DNA of 64,000 nt from Catellatospora tritici (GCF_019083965.1 NZ_JAHRCY010000017.1:1-64000); one strand, 5' to 3'. Counted from the stretch's first letter, positions 34,510-42,607 are shown. Notes: generated by a model from the letters alone, not told the origin. Program-made: numbers and translations.

Positions 34510-36009
34510 GTGACTGCCACCCTCACCCGTGCCGACGGGCCCACCCCCGCCGCCGCGCCGGTCCACCCCCGCCGCTGGCCGGCCCTGGCGATCATCGCGC
34601 TGGCGCAGCTCATGGTGGTGCTCGACGCGACCATCGTGAACATCGCGCTGCCGAAGATGCAGGTGGACCTGCAGATCAGCGACGCCGAACGGCAGTGGGT
34701 GCTCACCGCGTACACGCTGACCTTCGGTGGCCTGCTGCTGCTCGGCGGCCGCATCGCCGACTACTGGGGCCGCAAGCGCACCTTCATCGTCGGCGCGATC
34801 GGCTTCGCGCTCGCCTCGGCGCTGGGCGGCGCCGCGCAGGACGGGCTCACCCTGTTCGCCGCGCGCGGCCTGCAGGGCGTGTTCGGCGCGCTGCTCGCCC
34901 CGGCCGGCCTGGCCCTGCTGACGGTGCTGTTCACCGAGGCCAAGGAGCGGGCCAAGGCCTTCGCCGTGTACGGCGCCATCGCCGGCGGCGGCGCCGCCAT
35001 CGGCCTGCTGCTGGGCGGTGTGCTCACCGAGTACGCCAACTGGCGCTGGTGCCTGCTGGTCAACATCCCGATCGCCGTCATCGCGATCGCCGCCGCGCTG
35101 CCGGTCGTGCCGGAGAGCCGCGCCCACGGCGACACCCGCTACGACATCCCCGGCGCCGTCACCGTCACCCTCGGCCTGGTCGGCCTGGTGTACGGCCTCA
35201 CCAAGGCCGCCGAGCCCGCGTACGGCTGGGAGTCGCCGGTGTCGCTGGGCTTCATCGGCGGCGGCGCGCTGCTGCTGGCCGCCTTCGTGATCATCCAGCT
35301 GAAGTCGAAGCACCCGCTGCTGCCGCTGCGCATCGTGCTCGACCGCAACCGCGGCGGGGCGTACCTGTCCGGCATCCTCACCGGCGCCGGGCTGATGGGC
35401 GCGTTCTTCTTCCTGACCTTCTACTTCCAGGGCATCCTGCTCTACACCCCGATCGAGGCGGGCCTGGCCTCGCTGCCGATCTCGGCGGGCGTGTTCATCT
35501 CCGCCGGCGCCGCCAGCCAGCTCATGCCCAAGCTCGGCGCCAAGCCGCTGATGGTGGCCGGGGCGGTGCTCGCGGCCGGGGCGATGTTCTTCCTCACCCA
35601 GATCGGCCTGGGCACCGCGTACGCCACCCACGTGCTGCCCGGGGCGCTCGTGCTGGGCCTCGGCCTCGGGTTCACCTTCGTGCCGCTGTCCAGCCTCGCG
35701 CTGGTCGGGGTGCCCGAGCACGACGCGGGCGCGGCCAGCGCCACGCTGAACGCCACCCAGCAGGTGGGCGGGTCGCTGGGGGCGGCGCTGCTGAGCACGT
35801 TCGCGTTGAACGCGTCGGCGGCGTACCTGACCGAGCACATCGCCGACGGGCCGTTGCCGCTGGTGCAGGCGAACGCGGCGGTGCACGGGTACACGGTGGC
35901 GTTCGCCTGGGGCGGTGGGCTGCTGACCTTCTCGGCGCTGGTCATCCTGCTGCTGATCAAGGTCAACAAGAAGGACCTCCCGGCCGAGGGCGCCATCCAC
36001 GTCGGCTGA
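34510..36009 (+). CDS. MFS drug-efflux transporter, DHA2/EmrB-QacA family
   Basis: A 499-aa protein with 14 membrane segments. Motif D1-like AQLMVVLDATIVNIALPKMQ, motif A GGRIADYWGRKRTF and motif C LGLGLGFTFVPLS mark the 14-TMS DHA2 exporters, which use the proton gradient to expel hydrophobic drugs. GTG 34510 diverges from sigK across 169 bp. No local regulator of the TetR or MarR type is adjacent. Confidence 0.92.
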   Translation: MTATLTRADGPTPAAAPVHPRRWPALAIIALAQLMVVLDATIVNIALPKMQVDLQISDAERQWVLTAYTLTFGGLLLLGGRIADYWGRKRTFIVGAIGFALASALGGAAQDGLTLFAARGLQGVFGALLAPAGLALLTVLFTEAKERAKAFAVYGAIAGGGAAIGLLLGGVLTEYANWRWCLLVNIPIAVIAIAAALPVVPESRAHGDTRYDIPGAVTVTLGLVGLVYGLTKAAEPAYGWESPVSLGFIGGGALLLAAFVIIQLKSKHPLLPLRIVLDRNRGGAYLSGILTGAGLMGAFFFLTFYFQGILLYTPIEAGLASLPISAGVFISAGAASQLMPKLGAKPLMVAGAVLAAGAMFFLTQIGLGTAYATHVLPGALVLGLGLGFTFVPLSSLALVGVPEHDAGAASATLNATQQVGGSLGAALLSTFALNASAAYLTEHIADGPLPLVQANAAVHGYTVAFAWGGGLLTFSALVILLLIKVNKKDLPAEGAIHVG

Positions 36010-36044
36010 CGCCCGGCCCGGCCGACCACCCGGTGCAGCTTGAC

Positions 36045-36094
36045 GCGGCCCGTCCAGCGGACTCTTTCCGAGATCCGTCCGCCGGACGGGCCGC
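36045..36094. terminator. bidirectional terminator
   Basis: GCGGCCCGTCC (36045-36055) and GGACGGGCCGC (36084-36094) form a perfect 11-bp stem with partial further pairing inside; it lies between convergent stops. Confidence 0.65.
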
Positions 36095-36100
36095 CGTGGG

Positions 36101-36787
36101 TCAGGGGGCGGTCGGCTTGGTGGGGCAGCCGTTCTTCTTCTGCCAGGCCGTGATCTCGGCGACCGGGGACTTCTGGCCGCCCTTCTTCCACGAGTCCAGG
36201 TACTTCCACGGCCAGATCACCCCGCGCCGGTTCCACCAGTCGCCGGTACGCGCGCACACCGGCGAGATGCCGAAGTGCAGGTGGCAGGCGCTGGCCAGCC
36301 CGGTCTGGCCGACCTTGGCGAGCTTCTGCCCGGCGGTCACCCGCACCCCGGGCTGGATCGACGTCTCGATCGCCGAGAAGTGCGAGCCGTAGTAGCGCAG
36401 GCCGTCGTCGCCCAGGATCGAGATGTGCAGGCCGCCGCGCAGGGCGCCGTCGTCCTTCTTCGGGTCGTACCGGTTGACCCGGTCGACCTCCAGCACCAGC
36501 CCGTCGACGGCCGAGACCACGGTCGACCCGCACTTGGCCATGACGTCGGTGGCCGGGTAGTCGTGGTGGGTGTGCCCGTAGGACGTGTTGCCGAGCACCG
36601 GGTAGACGTACTTGCCCTGGTAGCCGCTGGGGCTCGGGCTGGGGGCGGGGCTCGGTGCCGTCGACGGGGTGGCACTCGCGGACGGGCTGGTCGCGGGCAC
36701 GAAGGCGGGTGCGGCCGCGGGGGCCGTGCCGCAGGCGGCGAGGGTGGCCAGCGCGACCGCGCCGGTTACGAGGAGGGGGAGGCGCAC
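36101..36787 (-). CDS. M23-family metallopeptidase-like lipoprotein
   Basis: A 228-aa protein: lipoprotein signal (LATLAACGTA, Cys near 20), Ser/Pro/Ala linker (to about residue 60), then a LytM/M23 fold with YGHTHHDYPATDVMA, GLHISILGDDGLRYYGSH and the catalytic HLHFGISP. The HTHHDYPATD segment supplies the H-x(n)-D zinc ligands. It probably cleaves or binds peptidoglycan outside the membrane. GTG 36787 is chosen because it begins the signal peptide; upstream in-frame codons belong to another frame's gene. Confidence 0.85.
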   Translation of the reverse strand: MRLPLLVTGAVALATLAACGTAPAAAPAFVPATSPSASATPSTAPSPAPSPSPSGYQGKYVYPVLGNTSYGHTHHDYPATDVMAKCGSTVVSAVDGLVLEVDRVNRYDPKKDDGALRGGLHISILGDDGLRYYGSHFSAIETSIQPGVRVTAGQKLAKVGQTGLASACHLHFGISPVCARTGDWWNRRGVIWPWKYLDSWKKGGQKSPVAEITAWQKKNGCPTKPTAP

Positions 36788-36915
36788 AGCAGCCGACCAT
36801 ACTCCCGCCGCCGCGCTGCCGCCCGTCCGGCAGGACGTTCCCTGGCCGGCGGATGAATCTGCGAGATCCGTGTTTTGACAGGCCAGGGTCGATCCACAGG
36901 GCCGGGTGGTGCGGG

Positions 36916-37368
36916 TCAGCGCAGCGGGCGGCGGCGGGGGACGTACCGGACGACGGTGCCGAAGAGACGGTCGTGCCAGGCGCGCCGCCGGTCGTCGGTG
37001 AGCACCCCGAGCATGCCGAGCAGCCATACCGGCGGGAAGGCGAGACCGACCGCGGCCCGCAGCAGAGCCCGCCCCGGACCCAGGTGGCGGCCGTTGGGCC
37101 GGCGGACCATGGTGCCCAGCAGCAGGCTGCCGACGGTCTGGCCGGTCAGCCACCAGCAGGCGGCGAAGTAGACGACGGGCAGCAGGGCCGCGATCAGGCC
37201 GGTGGTGGCGTTGAGCCAGCCGGGCGTGCTGCCCTCCAGGGTGGCCCAGACCGACGGCACGCCGGTGACGACCAGGGACGCGGCCAGCGTGAGCAGGGCG
37301 GCGTCGATGGCGAGCCCGGACAAGCGTGAAACGATTCCGGCGTACGACTGATGGTCGGGCGCCGTCAC
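36916..37368 (-). CDS. RDD-family membrane protein
   Basis: A 150-aa protein with the RDD pattern: the Arg and Asp of YAGIVSRLSGLAIDAALLTL in helix 1, WWLTGQTVGSLLLGTMV in the middle and the C-terminal Asp of DDRRRAWHDRLFGTVVV-like text. RDD proteins are small membrane proteins, some acting as Na+/H+ antiporters. GTG 37368 overlaps the upstream gene stop by 4 bp. Confidence 0.85.
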   Translation of the reverse strand: MTAPDHQSYAGIVSRLSGLAIDAALLTLAASLVVTGVPSVWATLEGSTPGWLNATTGLIAALLPVVYFAACWWLTGQTVGSLLLGTMVRRPNGRHLGPGRALLRAAVGLAFPPVWLLGMLGVLTDDRRRAWHDRLFGTVVRYVPRRRPLR

Positions 37369-38123
37369 CGGTCACCGTTCGTGTGGTGCACGTGGAACAG
37401 CCGCCGGAACGACTCCTCGAGCCGGTCGTCGGCGGTGGCCGAGGTGGTTCGCAGCTCGTCGGCGGCGTTGGCCAGCATGCCTCGGCTCTGCTCGGTGATC
37501 AGCGCCTGCATCCGCGGGTCGCGGGTGAGGTCGTCGATGACGACCGGGATGACCTTGTGCCGGATCTCGGGCAGCGCGCCCTCGACCAGCCGGGGCACGA
37601 CCCGGTCGATCAGGTGCGGGACCAGGTTGTCGACCATGCGGGGCACGATGGTGCGCTCCAGCCAGGACACGGTCTCCTCGACGGTGCCGCTGAAGGCGCG
37701 CAGCGCCGCGGCGCGGCCGGTGAGCAGGGTGTCGCGGCCGAGCGCTCCCGCCGTGGTGACGGCGTCGCGGCCCCGGTCGCGGGCACCGTTGACGGTGTCG
37801 CGGGCGGTGGCCAGCGGGGCGACGCGGGGCACGGCGGCGTCGACGCCGGCCCGTAGGCGGCGGGCCTGGTCGCGGCCGGTCTCGGCGAGCCTGACGGCGG
37901 TCTGGCGGGCCAGTTCCGCGCCCTGCTGGGTGAAGCCGACGGCCACGGCCAGCGGCGAGCGCGCGTCGACGAGGGCGGGTTCGACTCCGCTGGTGAGCAG
38001 GTCCTGGGTGCGCTGCTGGTCTTCGGGGTCCGTGCCGCCCAGCCGCTTCAGCCGCTCGGCGACCAGGACCGCCGCGCCGAGGGCCAGCCCGGTGAGCCCG
38101 GGTTGCCGCTGCTTTTCCGACAT
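37365..38123 (-). CDS. uncharacterised helical protein
   Basis: A 252-aa protein, not recognised. A short N-terminal hydrophobic stretch (GLTGLALGAAVLVAERL) precedes long Arg/Ala-rich amphipathic helices and a region rich in paired Val/Ile/Pro (MVDNLVPHLIDRVVPRLVEG, RHKVIPVVIDDL). It looks peripheral to the membrane. Coupled to the RDD gene. An AT-rich patch just upstream (about 38124-38145) is the likely promoter. Confidence 0.65.
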   Translation of the reverse strand: MSEKQRQPGLTGLALGAAVLVAERLKRLGGTDPEDQQRTQDLLTSGVEPALVDARSPLAVAVGFTQQGAELARQTAVRLAETGRDQARRLRAGVDAAVPRVAPLATARDTVNGARDRGRDAVTTAGALGRDTLLTGRAAALRAFSGTVEETVSWLERTIVPRMVDNLVPHLIDRVVPRLVEGALPEIRHKVIPVVIDDLTRDPRMQALITEQSRGMLANAADELRTTSATADDRLEESFRRLFHVHHTNGDR

Positions 38124-38167
38124 AACATGAATTTACGGCAAAACAGGGACGCATCTCGGGAAATGGT

Positions 38168-38200
38168 GAGGCCCGAGGGCTTGGCCTGCCCCCGGGCCTC
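38168..38200 (-). terminator. terminator at the end of the tRNA-like array
   Basis: GAGGCCCGAGGGC (38168-38180) and GCCCCCGGGCCTC (38188-38200) form a 13-bp stem with one mismatch. It closes the minus-strand unit that begins with the conserved protein gene at 39282. Confidence 0.6.
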
Positions 38201-38204
38201 GTGA

Positions 38205-38290
38205 TGCCGCCGACTTGCACACGCCAGCACGTTTAAGCGTACGGATCAGTCATGAAGTCCCCGCGTCCTACCGTTGGAACCACCGCGCCA
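38205..38290 (-). ncRNA. tRNA-like segment c
   Basis: On the minus strand this stretch has a D-arm-like GTTCCAACGGTAGGAC with the GG of a D-loop, and a possible CAT in a loop (ACTTCATGACT), but no canonical TTCGA T-arm; GTGCAAGTC is the closest match. It directly follows segment b. I read it as a degenerate or atypical tRNA-like RNA; no credible complete cloverleaf could be drawn by hand. Confidence 0.35.
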
Positions 38291-38434
38291 TGAGCGGCGC
38301 AGACTGGATTCGAACCAGCACCTCGGTGGAGATCGTCCGTACGCGGTCGATCTGGCGATCGGCGGCGAATGCTGAATCTGGAGCGAGAGTCTGAGTTTGA
38401 TCGCGGCTGCCTCTACCAATTGGGCTACCCCCGC
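38291..38434 (-). ncRNA. tRNA-like segment b with expanded centre
   Basis: The 5' end (GCGGGGG, then TAGCCCAATTGGTAGAGGC) is a convincing acceptor strand plus D-arm, and the 3' end has a T-arm GCTGG-TTCGAAT-CCAGT (38302-38318) followed by CTGCGCCGCTCA. Between them are about 90 nt instead of a 17-nt anticodon arm and short variable loop, including a GATCG/CGATC hairpin. The acceptor strands pair poorly with each other. Possibly a pseudo-tRNA or a structured RNA with tRNA-like ends. Confidence 0.5.
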
Positions 38435-38437
38435 GCG

Positions 38438-38527
38438 TGGTGCGGGGGGCAGGAGTCGAACCTGCACTGGACCGCGTCTGTCAGCTTCAGCGTCAGCTTC
38501 AGCTTGCGCTCCTGGCGCACCCCCCAC
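38438..38527 (-). ncRNA. tRNA-like segment a
   Basis: On the minus strand: acceptor GTGGGGG pairs with CCCCCGC (7 bp, one wobble) followed by ACCA; D-stem GCGC/GCGC with an unusually short 5-nt loop; and a perfect T-arm GCAGG-TTCGACT-CCTGC. The anticodon region is replaced by a 12-nt direct repeat (GCTGAAGCTGAC twice, 38482-38505). Three of the four arms form, and the CCA is encoded, but no normal anticodon is visible. Segment b begins 3 nt later. Confidence 0.55.
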
Positions 38528-38550
38528 CCTCCGGCGGGGGGAGTCTCGGT

Positions 38551-39282
38551 TTATGCGAACAGGTACCCGAACACCTTGTCGCCGACGTGGCGGTCGACGG
38601 CCTCGGCGTTGTTGGCCTCCTCGCGGGCGAACTTGACCGCCTGCTGCAGCCGCTCCACCCGGTCCAGCAGCACCGACACCCGCTTGGCGGGCAGCGCCCC
38701 GGAGAACTTCACCGTGGTCCAGTAGCCCACCGCGATGTCCTCGTAGTACACCTCGACCTGCGCCGGGTGCTTCTCGGTCGCCTCGGCCTTGACGTGGTTG
38801 CGCGGCACCTTCTTGGTGCGGATCGTACGCACCGGCTCGGTCGACCAGCAGTCGGCGGAGTCGCTGAACACCCACGACTCGGCCGCGTCCAGCACCGGCA
38901 GCTTCTTGACGAAGGTGTGCAGGTCGGTGAGCTGCTTCTCCAGGAACAGCAGGTACGTCACCGGCACGTCGGACAGCAGCACCCGGTCGTCGACGACGAC
39001 ATCGGCGCGCGCGACGCAGTTGGTGGCGTCCTTGGTCGCGGTGACGTCGAACAGCCTGGTCAGCGTGGTCGAGATCTGCCGCAGCACGTCCTCGGCGCGG
39101 GTCTGCACCCGGGTGGACTCCGGCGGCAGCTGCTCGCCCTCCTCGTCCTTGGCCTGGTATGTCCGCGAGATGCCCGACAGCAGCGCCGGCTTCTGCACGG
39201 CGTGGTGGGCCTCGGTCAGGTCCTGAAACGAGCGGCTCTTGACGCCCTTCTCGACCGCGATGATCTGGTTGAGCTTCGCCAT
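38551..39282 (-). CDS. conserved protein of unknown function (possibly DUF7873)
   Basis: A 243-aa soluble protein beginning MAKLNQIIAVEKGVKSRSFQ. I recall close relatives in actinobacteria and their phages, possibly under DUF7873, but the name is from memory. Conserved-looking stretches are EGEQLPPESTRVQTRAEDVL, VTYLLFLEKQLTDLHTF and AEATEKHPAQVEVYYEDI; no enzyme motif is seen. ATG 39282 has GGGAGGA 8 nt upstream. Its stop (TAA, rare here) is followed after 23 nt by the tRNA-like array on the same strand, suggesting the protein acts on those RNAs (inference). Confidence 0.8.
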   Translation of the reverse strand: MAKLNQIIAVEKGVKSRSFQDLTEAHHAVQKPALLSGISRTYQAKDEEGEQLPPESTRVQTRAEDVLRQISTTLTRLFDVTATKDATNCVARADVVVDDRVLLSDVPVTYLLFLEKQLTDLHTFVKKLPVLDAAESWVFSDSADCWSTEPVRTIRTKKVPRNHVKAEATEKHPAQVEVYYEDIAVGYWTTVKFSGALPAKRVSVLLDRVERLQQAVKFAREEANNAEAVDRHVGDKVFGYLFA

Positions 39283-39471
39283 GTGATTGTTCCTCCCGAG
39301 CCGGAACCCTATGCGAGCCGTCGGCGGGGTCGCAAAAGGATTAGGTCTGGATTCGCCCAGGTGAGCCCGGTGTCATCGGTTGATCACGTACGGTTGATTC
39401 CTGCACAGTCCGGCCGCGGCGCCGAGCGCCATCGGGCAGGAAGATCCCTGCGCAGCCGGGGGGTGGTCGAG

Positions 39472-40437
39472 ATGCCGATCGTGTTCGCCATACTCGCCAC
39501 CGGATTCGTGTTCGTCTGCGGCGCCAACGACGGCGCGGCGCTGCTGTCGCTGGCCCTACGACGCGACGTGCCGCTGTTCGGGGTGCTCGCCGTGCTGCTC
39601 ACCGCCATCGTGGTCGGTCCCGCCCTGTTCGGACTGGCCGTCGCGCGCACCTTCACCGACCGCCTCATCGACGCCCACGCCGTACGCGGACCGCTGATCC
39701 TGCTCACCGGCGTCGCCGTGGCACTGGCCCTGGTGCTGCTGCTGACCTGGCGCGGCGTGCCGACCAGCCTCACCCTGGCGGTCCTCGGCGGCCTGGCCGG
39801 GGTCGGCGCCGGACTGGGCGTGCCCCCGGTCTGGTCCACCCTCGGCCTGGTGCTCGCCGTCGCGGCGGCCGCGCCGCTGCTCGGCGGCCTGCTGGGCTAC
39901 CTGCTCGGACTGGCCGCCCGGCGCCTGCCCACCAGCGCCCGGCTGCCCGGCGCGCTGCGCTACGCCCACGTCACCGCCTTCGCCGGGCAGAGCCTCGCGT
40001 ACGCCGCCAACGACGGCCAGAAGATGTTCGCCGTCGTCGGAGTGGCCCTGGCCGTCGCGCACCGGGCCCGGGGCATGCTGGCCCCGACGGTGCCGGTGTT
40101 GTGCGCCACCGCACTGGTCTTCGCGACCGGGGCGGTGCTGAGCCTGCGCCGGATCGCCCGGGGCGCCACCGCCGGACTGCTGCCGCCGCGGCCCTGGCAC
40201 GTGGTGTCGGCCGAGGTCGCCGCCGCGACCGCGGTGCTGGGCAGCGCCGGGTTCGGCGTACCGGTGAGCATGACCCAGTCGGCCGCGGCCGGGCTGGTCG
40301 GCGCGGGCGCGAGCTGCGGGGTGCGCCGGGTGCGCTGGCAGTTCGCCACCCCCGTGATGACCGCCTGGCTGGTCACCCTCCCCGCCAGCCTCACCCTCGG
40401 CTACGCCGCCGGACTCGTCCTACGGGAACTCCGATGA
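39472..40437 (+). CDS. PiT-family inorganic phosphate transporter
   Basis: A 321-aa protein with about nine membrane segments. The two PiT signature repeats are visible: VCGANDGAALLSLALRR (Asn19-Asp20) and LAYAANDGQKMFAVVG (near residues 177-190). Transports phosphate (or metal-phosphate) with a cation at the cytoplasmic membrane. ATG 39472 gives MPIVFAILATGFVF; the frame is open further upstream through unrelated sequence. The following gene is its DUF47/PhoU-like partner. Confidence 0.88.
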   Translation: MPIVFAILATGFVFVCGANDGAALLSLALRRDVPLFGVLAVLLTAIVVGPALFGLAVARTFTDRLIDAHAVRGPLILLTGVAVALALVLLLTWRGVPTSLTLAVLGGLAGVGAGLGVPPVWSTLGLVLAVAAAAPLLGGLLGYLLGLAARRLPTSARLPGALRYAHVTAFAGQSLAYAANDGQKMFAVVGVALAVAHRARGMLAPTVPVLCATALVFATGAVLSLRRIARGATAGLLPPRPWHVVSAEVAAATAVLGSAGFGVPVSMTQSAAAGLVGAGASCGVRRVRWQFATPVMTAWLVTLPASLTLGYAAGLVLRELR

Positions 40438-40478
40438 CCCCGCCGCCCCCGTCGCCGCCTCCGTCGCCGCGTTTGGGT

Positions 40479-40538
40479 GCAGTTTCGGGGAAACTGCAGG
40501 AATCCGGGCCGCCATTCTTGCACTTTCCCCGAAACTGC
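40479..40538 (+). repeat. family A palindromic repeat, copy 2
   Basis: Same 60-nt element: arms 40479-40497 and 40520-40538 with one mismatch. The left arm here is itself a perfect palindrome (GCAGTTTC-GGG-GAAACTGC). It sits between two genes that belong together (phosphate transporter and DUF47-like partner), so it cannot simply be the end of an operon. Confidence 0.9.
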
Positions 40539-40624
40539 AGCCCAACCACGCCGGGCGCGGCCCGCGGGTCCCGCGGGTCCAGCGGGTCCAGTGGGCGTGC
40601 GGTGGGTGTGCCGGAGGTGAGGGG

Positions 40625-41260
40625 ATGAGGCTGCGGCGGGTGTTGGACGATCTGGCGGGGCGGGCGCCGCGCCGGGTGCTGTCCATCGTGGTCGCACAGA
40701 TCGACGCGGCGCTGGAAGGGGTGGCGCTGGCGGTCGCGGTGACCATCGGCGAGCTGGAGCCGCCGCTGGCACGGCTGCGCATCGCCGAGATCGAGCACGT
40801 CGGCGACGCCCACCGGGGACGGCTGGTCGCCGAGCTGGCGGCGGCGCTGACCACCCCGATCGACCGGGAGGACCTGTTCCGGCTGTCGCGCTCGGTCGAC
40901 GACGTGCTCGACCACCTGCGCGACTACGTACGCGAGACCGATCTCTACGGAGTTCGCCTGGACGCCGGGGCGGTGGCGATGCTGGAGCAGGTCGCGATCG
41001 GCCTACGCGAGCTGCGCCGGGCGCTGGACCGGTTGATCGAGCGGCCGACCGAGGCGGCTGAGGCGGCGCTGGCCGCGCACAAGCGCTCCGGCCGGGTCCG
41101 CCACCTCTACGCCCAGGCCCTGGCCGACCTGCTCAGCGGCGACATCACCGCCCCCGTCCTCAAGCAACGCGAACTGCTGCGCCGCCTCGACGTCGTCGGC
41201 CTGCGCCTGGCCGAGTGCGCCGACGCCCTGGCCGACGCCATGCTCAAACGCAGCCTCTGA
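40625..41260 (+). CDS. DUF47/PhoU-like protein (PiT accessory)
   Basis: A 211-aa all-helical protein with heptad-like spacing of Leu/Ala: RRVLSIVVAQIDAALEGVAL, DREDLFRLSRSVDDVLDHLR and RRLDVVGLRLAECADALADA. The DREDLF...SRSVDDVLD motif is typical of DUF47, which accompanies PiT transporters and tunes phosphate uptake. Start ATG 40625 follows GGAGGTGAGGGG. It is downstream of the transporter in the same direction, separated by 187 bp containing repeat copy A2. Confidence 0.85.
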   Translation: MRLRRVLDDLAGRAPRRVLSIVVAQIDAALEGVALAVAVTIGELEPPLARLRIAEIEHVGDAHRGRLVAELAAALTTPIDREDLFRLSRSVDDVLDHLRDYVRETDLYGVRLDAGAVAMLEQVAIGLRELRRALDRLIERPTEAAEAALAAHKRSGRVRHLYAQALADLLSGDITAPVLKQRELLRRLDVVGLRLAECADALADAMLKRSL

Positions 41261-41265
41261 CCTTG

Positions 41266-41320
41266 AGGTAAGGAAGGGCCCCTTCTTATCGCTTTCCGAG
41301 GTAGAGGGGCCCCTTGTTGA
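41266..41320 (+). repeat. family B paired-palindrome repeat, copy 1
   Basis: Two GGGCCC-centred palindromes, AAGGAAGGGCCCCTTCTTA (41270-41288) and AGAGGGGCCCCTT (41303-41315), separated by 14 nt. It lies between convergent genes. Copy 2 (42548) is the same element inverted. Confidence 0.8.
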
Positions 41321-41383
41321 CGCCGCGGCCCTCGCCGGTGTGCGGTCGGCGAGGGCGCGGGAACGCGTACCAGCTGATCAGCG

Positions 41384-41692
41384 TCAGCGGTCGGCCGCGC
41401 CGGGGCCCACCCAGCGGCCCAGCGGGCGGGTCGGATCGTCGTCATCGTCCTTCTTGTCGCCCGCGGCGGCCAGCAGCCCGGCCAGGCCGCCGCTGCCGAT
41501 GCCGCTCTTGGACAGGCGGGTGTCCAGGGCGGTCGGCCCGGCGCCGGTGGCGTCGGTCAGCGCCTGCATCTGCGTGGCCTCGTCAGGGCTGAGGCCGTAC
41601 TGCTCGGCGACCTCGTCGGGGCTGGTACGGGCGTGCGCGGCGAACTCGGGGTCCGTGGCCATCCGCTCGACGACCTCAGGGAATCGGGACAT
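41384..41692 (-). CDS. small leader-like protein (RiPP-precursor/Nif11-like N-terminus), orphan
   Basis: A 102-aa protein: residues 1-50 or so form a helical acidic leader (MSRFPEVVERMATDPEFAAH ... SPDEVAEQYGLSPDEATQMQ) like those of Nif11/Franean1-type RiPP precursors; then a Gly/Ala/Thr-rich core (GAGPTALDTRLSKSGIGSGG) and a Lys/Asp-rich tail. No radical SAM, YcaO, lanthionine or protease gene is adjacent. AAAGGA precedes ATG 41692. It may be an orphan substrate for a distant enzyme or just a small acidic protein; the RiPP reading is inference. Confidence 0.55.
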   Translation of the reverse strand: MSRFPEVVERMATDPEFAAHARTSPDEVAEQYGLSPDEATQMQALTDATGAGPTALDTRLSKSGIGSGGLAGLLAAAGDKKDDDDDPTRPLGRWVGPGAADR

Positions 41693-41793
41693 GATCTTGG
41701 TCCTTTCGCTGGGTGGTCCATTGTGCGGGGTACCACGGACTGCGTCCAACTCCGGTAAGAATGCTGACGCTTTTACTTTAAGAGGGGGATCTG

Positions 41794-42495
41794 ATGCGAC
41801 TGACGGTCGTCGGCTGCTCGGGCTCGGTGCCCGGGCCCGACAGCGCGAGCTCGTGCTACCTGGTCGAGCAGGACGGATACCGGCTACTGCTGGATCTTGG
41901 CACCGGGTCGGCCGGGCCGCTGCAGCGGTACTGCGCACCCGAGCAGGTGGATGCGGTGCTGATCAGCCATGCTCACAACGACCACTACTACGACCTCAAC
42001 GCGCTGTCGTACCTGCGGCAGCGGGTCGGGGCCGGGCCGCTGGACGTGTACGGCCCGGCGAACCTGCCCGGGGCGCTGGGCTGGACCGACGAGGCGGTGC
42101 TGCGGCTGCGCACCGTCACGCCGCCCGGACCGCTGCCGCTGGGGCCGTTCGAGGTGCGGGTGGCGGCGGTGGCGCACGGAATGGAGTCGTATGCGTACCG
42201 CGTCGGCGACGGGCTGTGCTTCACCGGCGATACCGCCCCCTGCGCGGAACTGGACAAACTCGCCGAGGGCTGCTCGGTTCTGCTCGCCGAGGCCTGCGGG
42301 TACGAGCCGGACAGCGTGCCGCGCCACCTCAGCGCCGCCGACGCCGGGCTGCTGGCCGCCCGCGCGGGTGCCCGTCTGCTCGTGCTCACCCACCTGCGCT
42401 CCTGGCTCGACCACGAGCGCCTGCTCGCCGAGGCTTCGGCGGTCGCGGGTTGCCCGGTGCTGCTCGCCTCCCCCGGCCTACGCCTGCAAGCCTGA
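41794..42495 (+). CDS. MBL-fold metallohydrolase
   Basis: A 233-aa metallo-beta-lactamase-fold protein of the RNase Z/phosphodiesterase-like branch. The first metal site is SHAHNDHYYDL (near residues 58-68), with further ligands in HGMES and FTGDTAP and the closing LVLTHL. The N-terminus MRLTVVGCSGSVPGPDSASS is typical. It hydrolyses an unknown phosphodiester or ester substrate in the cytosol. AGGGGGA precedes ATG 41794. Confidence 0.88.
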   Translation: MRLTVVGCSGSVPGPDSASSCYLVEQDGYRLLLDLGTGSAGPLQRYCAPEQVDAVLISHAHNDHYYDLNALSYLRQRVGAGPLDVYGPANLPGALGWTDEAVLRLRTVTPPGPLPLGPFEVRVAAVAHGMESYAYRVGDGLCFTGDTAPCAELDKLAEGCSVLLAEACGYEPDSVPRHLSAADAGLLAARAGARLLVLTHLRSWLDHERLLAEASAVAGCPVLLASPGLRLQA

Positions 42496-42547
42496 CCCGC
42501 CACCCGCTCCGGCACTCGACCCTGCGCGCCGCCGTCGGCTGCGCGCA

Positions 42548-42602
42548 GGGTCAAGAAGGGCCCCTTCTTCCACGTATTGCGATAAGAAGGGGCCCTTCCT
42601 TA
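42548..42602 (-). repeat. family B paired-palindrome repeat, copy 2
   Basis: AAGAAGGGCCCCTTCTT (42551-42567) and TAAGAAGGGGCCCTTCCTTA (42581-42600), separated by 13 nt, between convergent genes. Read on the minus strand it aligns with copy 1 over its whole length (TAAGGAAGGGCCCCTTCTTA shared). Confidence 0.8.
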
Positions 42603-42607
42603 CCGCG

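Noticed and set aside
38291..38434. A complete, intron-containing tRNA gene
   Set aside because: The acceptor strands of segment b do not pair well and no anticodon arm or intron boundary is convincing, so only a tRNA-like label is used.
38434..38438. A circularly permuted tRNA (3' half of segment a followed by 5' half of b)
   Set aside because: CCCCCGC of a and GCGGGGG of b would pair, but segment a has its own matching 5' acceptor strand, so two tandem tRNA-like units are simpler.
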